Shown here in pieces: positions 7,246 through 9,428 of a DNA stretch of 9,428 nt (within the stretch, counting starts at the first letter, position 1; every line of letters starts with the position of its first letter). The DNA comes from Polyangia bacterium (GTDB lineage: Bacteria > Myxococcota_A > Polyangia > Polyangiales > Polyangiaceae), in assembly GCA_030430975.1 (NCBI GenBank), contig JAUIKB010000145.1, positions 1-9,428 on the forward strand, in the 5' to 3' direction. The position numbers were made by a program, and so were the translations under genes. The notes beneath the pieces were generated by a model that saw only the letters and a list, made by a program, of their open reading frames with translations, did not search any database and had not been told where the DNA came from.

Positions 7246-9428
7246 GGGCAGCGGCTGTGTCAGCGTCTAGCTTCACGGGTTCTCGCTTCGGCTCCTTGCG
7301 GTCCGCTTCATACGGGCGGCTCTCGTAGTCGTACGTTGCCCGCCACAGGTAGCGACCCACCAGGGGGTGCTCGGCAAGTGAATCGCCCAGACAGCTCGGG
7401 TCGATCGATATTTGACATAACCGCGGTGCATCGCCATGGCGGCCTTGCAGAAGCCACGCTCCCCACGAAGCCGAGAATCGATCGCCCAGCGTGGCAACGC
7501 TCGGACGTCCGCCGATCGGCTCGAGGCCGCCCGCGAACGCGGCCAGATCGTAGCCGGGGAGCCGCTCGTTCGGCGCGATGTTTAGCGCCGTCAGAATCGT
7601 ACGGGTCACATCTACAGACATCACCGGCAGCGCCGACTGCTCGCCTCCCCATTTCCTCTGCGGGAACTTGACAAGCAATGGTGTCACCAGTCGGTCCTCG
7701 CGCAACGAGGGCGCCTTCCCAAACGGTACTTCCGGGGGGTTTCCCTGCGGCGCGTCTCCGGTCAAGATCAGCAGCGTGTCGTCCCAGGCCTCGGCTTCCT
7801 CCAGCTTCTTGAACAGGCTCGCTAACGCCTCGTCGAACTTCAACAGCACTTGCTCTTGTATCGCGCTTAGCCGCTGCCAGTCTTCCTCTTGCAACACGCG
7901 GCGCTTGCGATTCCGATACCTTCGGATGTTGCCCAGAATGATCCCGCCACGACGAACTTGAACCGGACCTCCGTACTCGTCTGGCGGCAGCTTCGTGACT
8001 TCTTCTTGGTTCAGGTCCCAGGGCGGATGCCCGCCGCTCGCGTGCACCACGACTAGGCGGGGTGCGTCGGGGTTCTTCTCAAGCTGCTCGACGAGCCAGT
8101 CCGTAGCGCGCAGCAGAGGCTCGGTGGCCGGCAGGTCGCGGACAGGTGAGTAGCTCTCGAACACGTCCCAGCCCTTGTCGAATCCGAACGGCGCGAAGCT
8201 CACGGGCACGTTCGTAAACATCGCCGTGCGGCCGGCCGCCTCTTTCAGCATCTCGGCTACGGTGCGTATCGAGGTGGGAAGTCGCGCGCCTGGGTCCTCG
8301 ACGGTATGCATGCGGGGCGAGCGACCCGTCAGCAGCGTAGCGACGACCGACCCGGGCACGGTCGTCGGCGCGCGATACCTACTAAACGCGGTGGCGCGTC
8401 GCACTAGGTCTCCGAGTGCATCGCGGCCGCCGATCGGGCCCCACGGGGGAATGCGCGAACGCTCGGTTCCCGCCATCACGACCAGGATAACCGTCTTGGC
8501 CCGCGGAGTCTCGGCCGGGCCCGCGTCGCGTTCGATACGTGGTGTACCGAAAACAACGCGTCCACCCGCGCTCCCCTCGACGGCCGCTAGCGTGATGTCC
8601 ACGACATCCCCGCGATACTCCTTCAAATCGATCTCGATATGTTGCCATGTGGCTTTAGCACCACCCTCGACGGGAATCCGCTTTAGAACCGCTTGTTCAG
8701 AGTCAGGCTTCTTCGCTCGCAGCTCGACGGCGCCTTTGCCCTTGCCCCAAAAGCCCACATCCACGACAAGTCGTGCATCCGGAGCAACCCACACTGGGCA
8801 TGCCACTGATGCTGGCGCCGGAAGAGCGATCGCGCGGTGTGGTATCTTGTTGAGCGCCACGTCTTTGACGATGCTGCGAAGCGTCGGCGCCGAGAACTCG
8901 ACACTCGCGCCATCGTCCGCTCCGACTCGAATCCAGTCGATCTCCGCGAACGGTTCGTCGGCGCCCGGTTTTCTACCTCGAAACTTGAATGAAACCTCAC
9001 GCCGGCCAGGCTTCAAATCACGTCCGGGAGACCTGAGCTGAACCGTCGCGAACCCGTCACTCTTCAGCTTGACGGACCCGGCGTATTTCCTGTCTAAAAA
9101 CGCAGTGATACGGGTTGCTGCTTTGCCTTTGATGCGTAGGCCAACCCGAGCCGCGTCAACGGCTTCGTCAAGCCAGTAGCTAAACCCGATCCGACGATCA
9201 AAGACCGCCACCGCGTCCGCGCCGGCGCCCTCGACCCGTTTGGTGTCCGTAAACGGGGGCAGGCGAAAGGCTCGTTGAAAGGTGTCACTCGCCGCTCCCA
9301 GGTCGAGCAAAACGCCTCGATGCGCTATCCGACACCGCGGCAGCTCCGAGATCAGATGCAGGCGTTGAAACTCCGGTCCACGCGGCGTAACGAATCGCGC
9401 CGTAACCACCGGCGCCGGGGGCGGAGCG
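7226..9428 (-). CDS. Sulfatase-fold protein with eroded active site, 5' partial
   Basis: The frame is open through the right edge and the residues before the GTG at 9407-9409 read APPPAP, a Pro-rich linker typical behind an exported or lipoprotein N-terminus, so the true start is probably outside. Numbering uses that GTG. Residues about 60-165 (FSYWLDE to AEIDWIRVG) and 215-300 look like two beta-sandwich, galactose-binding-like modules. About 305-650 has the alkaline-phosphatase/sulfatase fold order: VILVVMAGTERS (308-319), APTTVPGSVVATLLTG (347-362), MLKEAAGRTAMFTN, VHASGGHPPWDL, DDTLLILTGDAPQG and VDVTRTILTALNI. The C-terminus ends LTVWGY. In active sulfatases the first motif carries a metal-binding Asp (A313 here). 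The second carries the Cys/Ser converted to formylglycine in C/S-x-P-x-R (no Cys or Arg here; T350 or P352 aligns depending on gaps). The third is DHG (D552-A553 here). Sulfatase activity is therefore unlikely. The tail overlaps the PHP gene by 20 bases. Confidence 0.82.
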   Translation of the reverse strand, partial: APPPAPVVTARFVTPRGPEFQRLHLISELPRCRIAHRGVLLDLGAASDTFQRAFRLPPFTDTKRVEGAGADAVAVFDRRIGFSYWLDEAVDAARVGLRIKGKAATRITAFLDRKYAGSVKLKSDGFATVQLRSPGRDLKPGRREVSFKFRGRKPGADEPFAEIDWIRVGADDGASVEFSAPTLRSIVKDVALNKIPHRAIALPAPASVACPVWVAPDARLVVDVGFWGKGKGAVELRAKKPDSEQAVLKRIPVEGGAKATWQHIEIDLKEYRGDVVDITLAAVEGSAGGRVVFGTPRIERDAGPAETPRAKTVILVVMAGTERSRIPPWGPIGGRDALGDLVRRATAFSRYRAPTTVPGSVVATLLTGRSPRMHTVEDPGARLPTSIRTVAEMLKEAAGRTAMFTNVPVSFAPFGFDKGWDVFESYSPVRDLPATEPLLRATDWLVEQLEKNPDAPRLVVVHASGGHPPWDLNQEEVTKLPPDEYGGPVQVRRGGIILGNIRRYRNRKRRVLQEEDWQRLSAIQEQVLLKFDEALASLFKKLEEAEAWDDTLLILTGDAPQGNPPEVPFGKAPSLREDRLVTPLLVKFPQRKWGGEQSALPVMSVDVTRTILTALNIAPNERLPGYDLAAFAGGLEPIGGRPSVATLGDRFSASWGAWLLQGRHGDAPRLCQISIDPSCLGDSLAEHPLVGRYLWRATYDYESRPYEADRKEPKREPVKLDADTAAALTVWGY

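Noticed and set aside
8175..9041. 288-codon plus-strand ORF opposite the sulfatase-like gene
   Set aside because: It is rich in Ser, Thr, Arg and Pro without family motifs, whereas the minus frame carries the ordered sulfatase-fold motifs.
9407..9409. GTG at 9407-9409 as the real start of the sulfatase-like gene
   Set aside because: The frame stays open to the window edge with a Pro/Ala linker upstream and no signal peptide follows the GTG, so the start is probably outside the window.

Overview
The window (GC-rich, densely packed, strong G/C third-position bias) looks like the chromosome of a member of the Myxococcota or a related deltaproteobacterial lineage. This rests on family-level signals: a DUF4388 (PATAN) protein with a long Pro/Ser/Arg-rich linker, a lipoprotein with two SUMF1-type domains, a large exported CehA/McbA-type PHP protein, and a sulfatase-fold protein with a Pro-rich leader. 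No RNA gene, CRISPR array, insertion sequence or other mobile element was seen. Both end genes run off the window.

Left part (1-1878): a 5'-truncated gene encodes a degenerate HD-GYP-like domain, a disordered linker and a DUF4388 domain, probably a signalling or scaffold protein. It converges on rph (ribonuclease PH, minus strand). As given, rph is broken by one extra base in an A5 run (TTTTT on the plus strand, 2179-2183). Removing it restores a normal 250-residue protein.

Middle (2630-3377): a 55-base divergent gap separates rph from queE, which encodes the radical-SAM 7-carboxy-7-deazaguanine synthase of the queuosine pathway.

Right part (3422-9428): a probable lipoprotein with two SUMF1-like domains is followed, through an ATGA stop/start overlap, by a secreted CehA/McbA-family PHP metallohydrolase with all its expected metal ligands. 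Facing them and overlapping tail to tail by 20 bases is a sulfatase-fold protein on the minus strand. It carries beta-sandwich-like N-terminal modules, and the usual sulfatase nucleophile and some metal ligands are gone. The three are predicted to work outside the cytoplasm. The notable theme is enzyme folds that have lost catalytic residues: HD-GYP without its metal ligands, SUMF1 without the FGE cysteine pair, and a sulfatase fold without its Cys/Ser. No convincingly new system was found; this cluster and the rph frameshift deserve the closest look.
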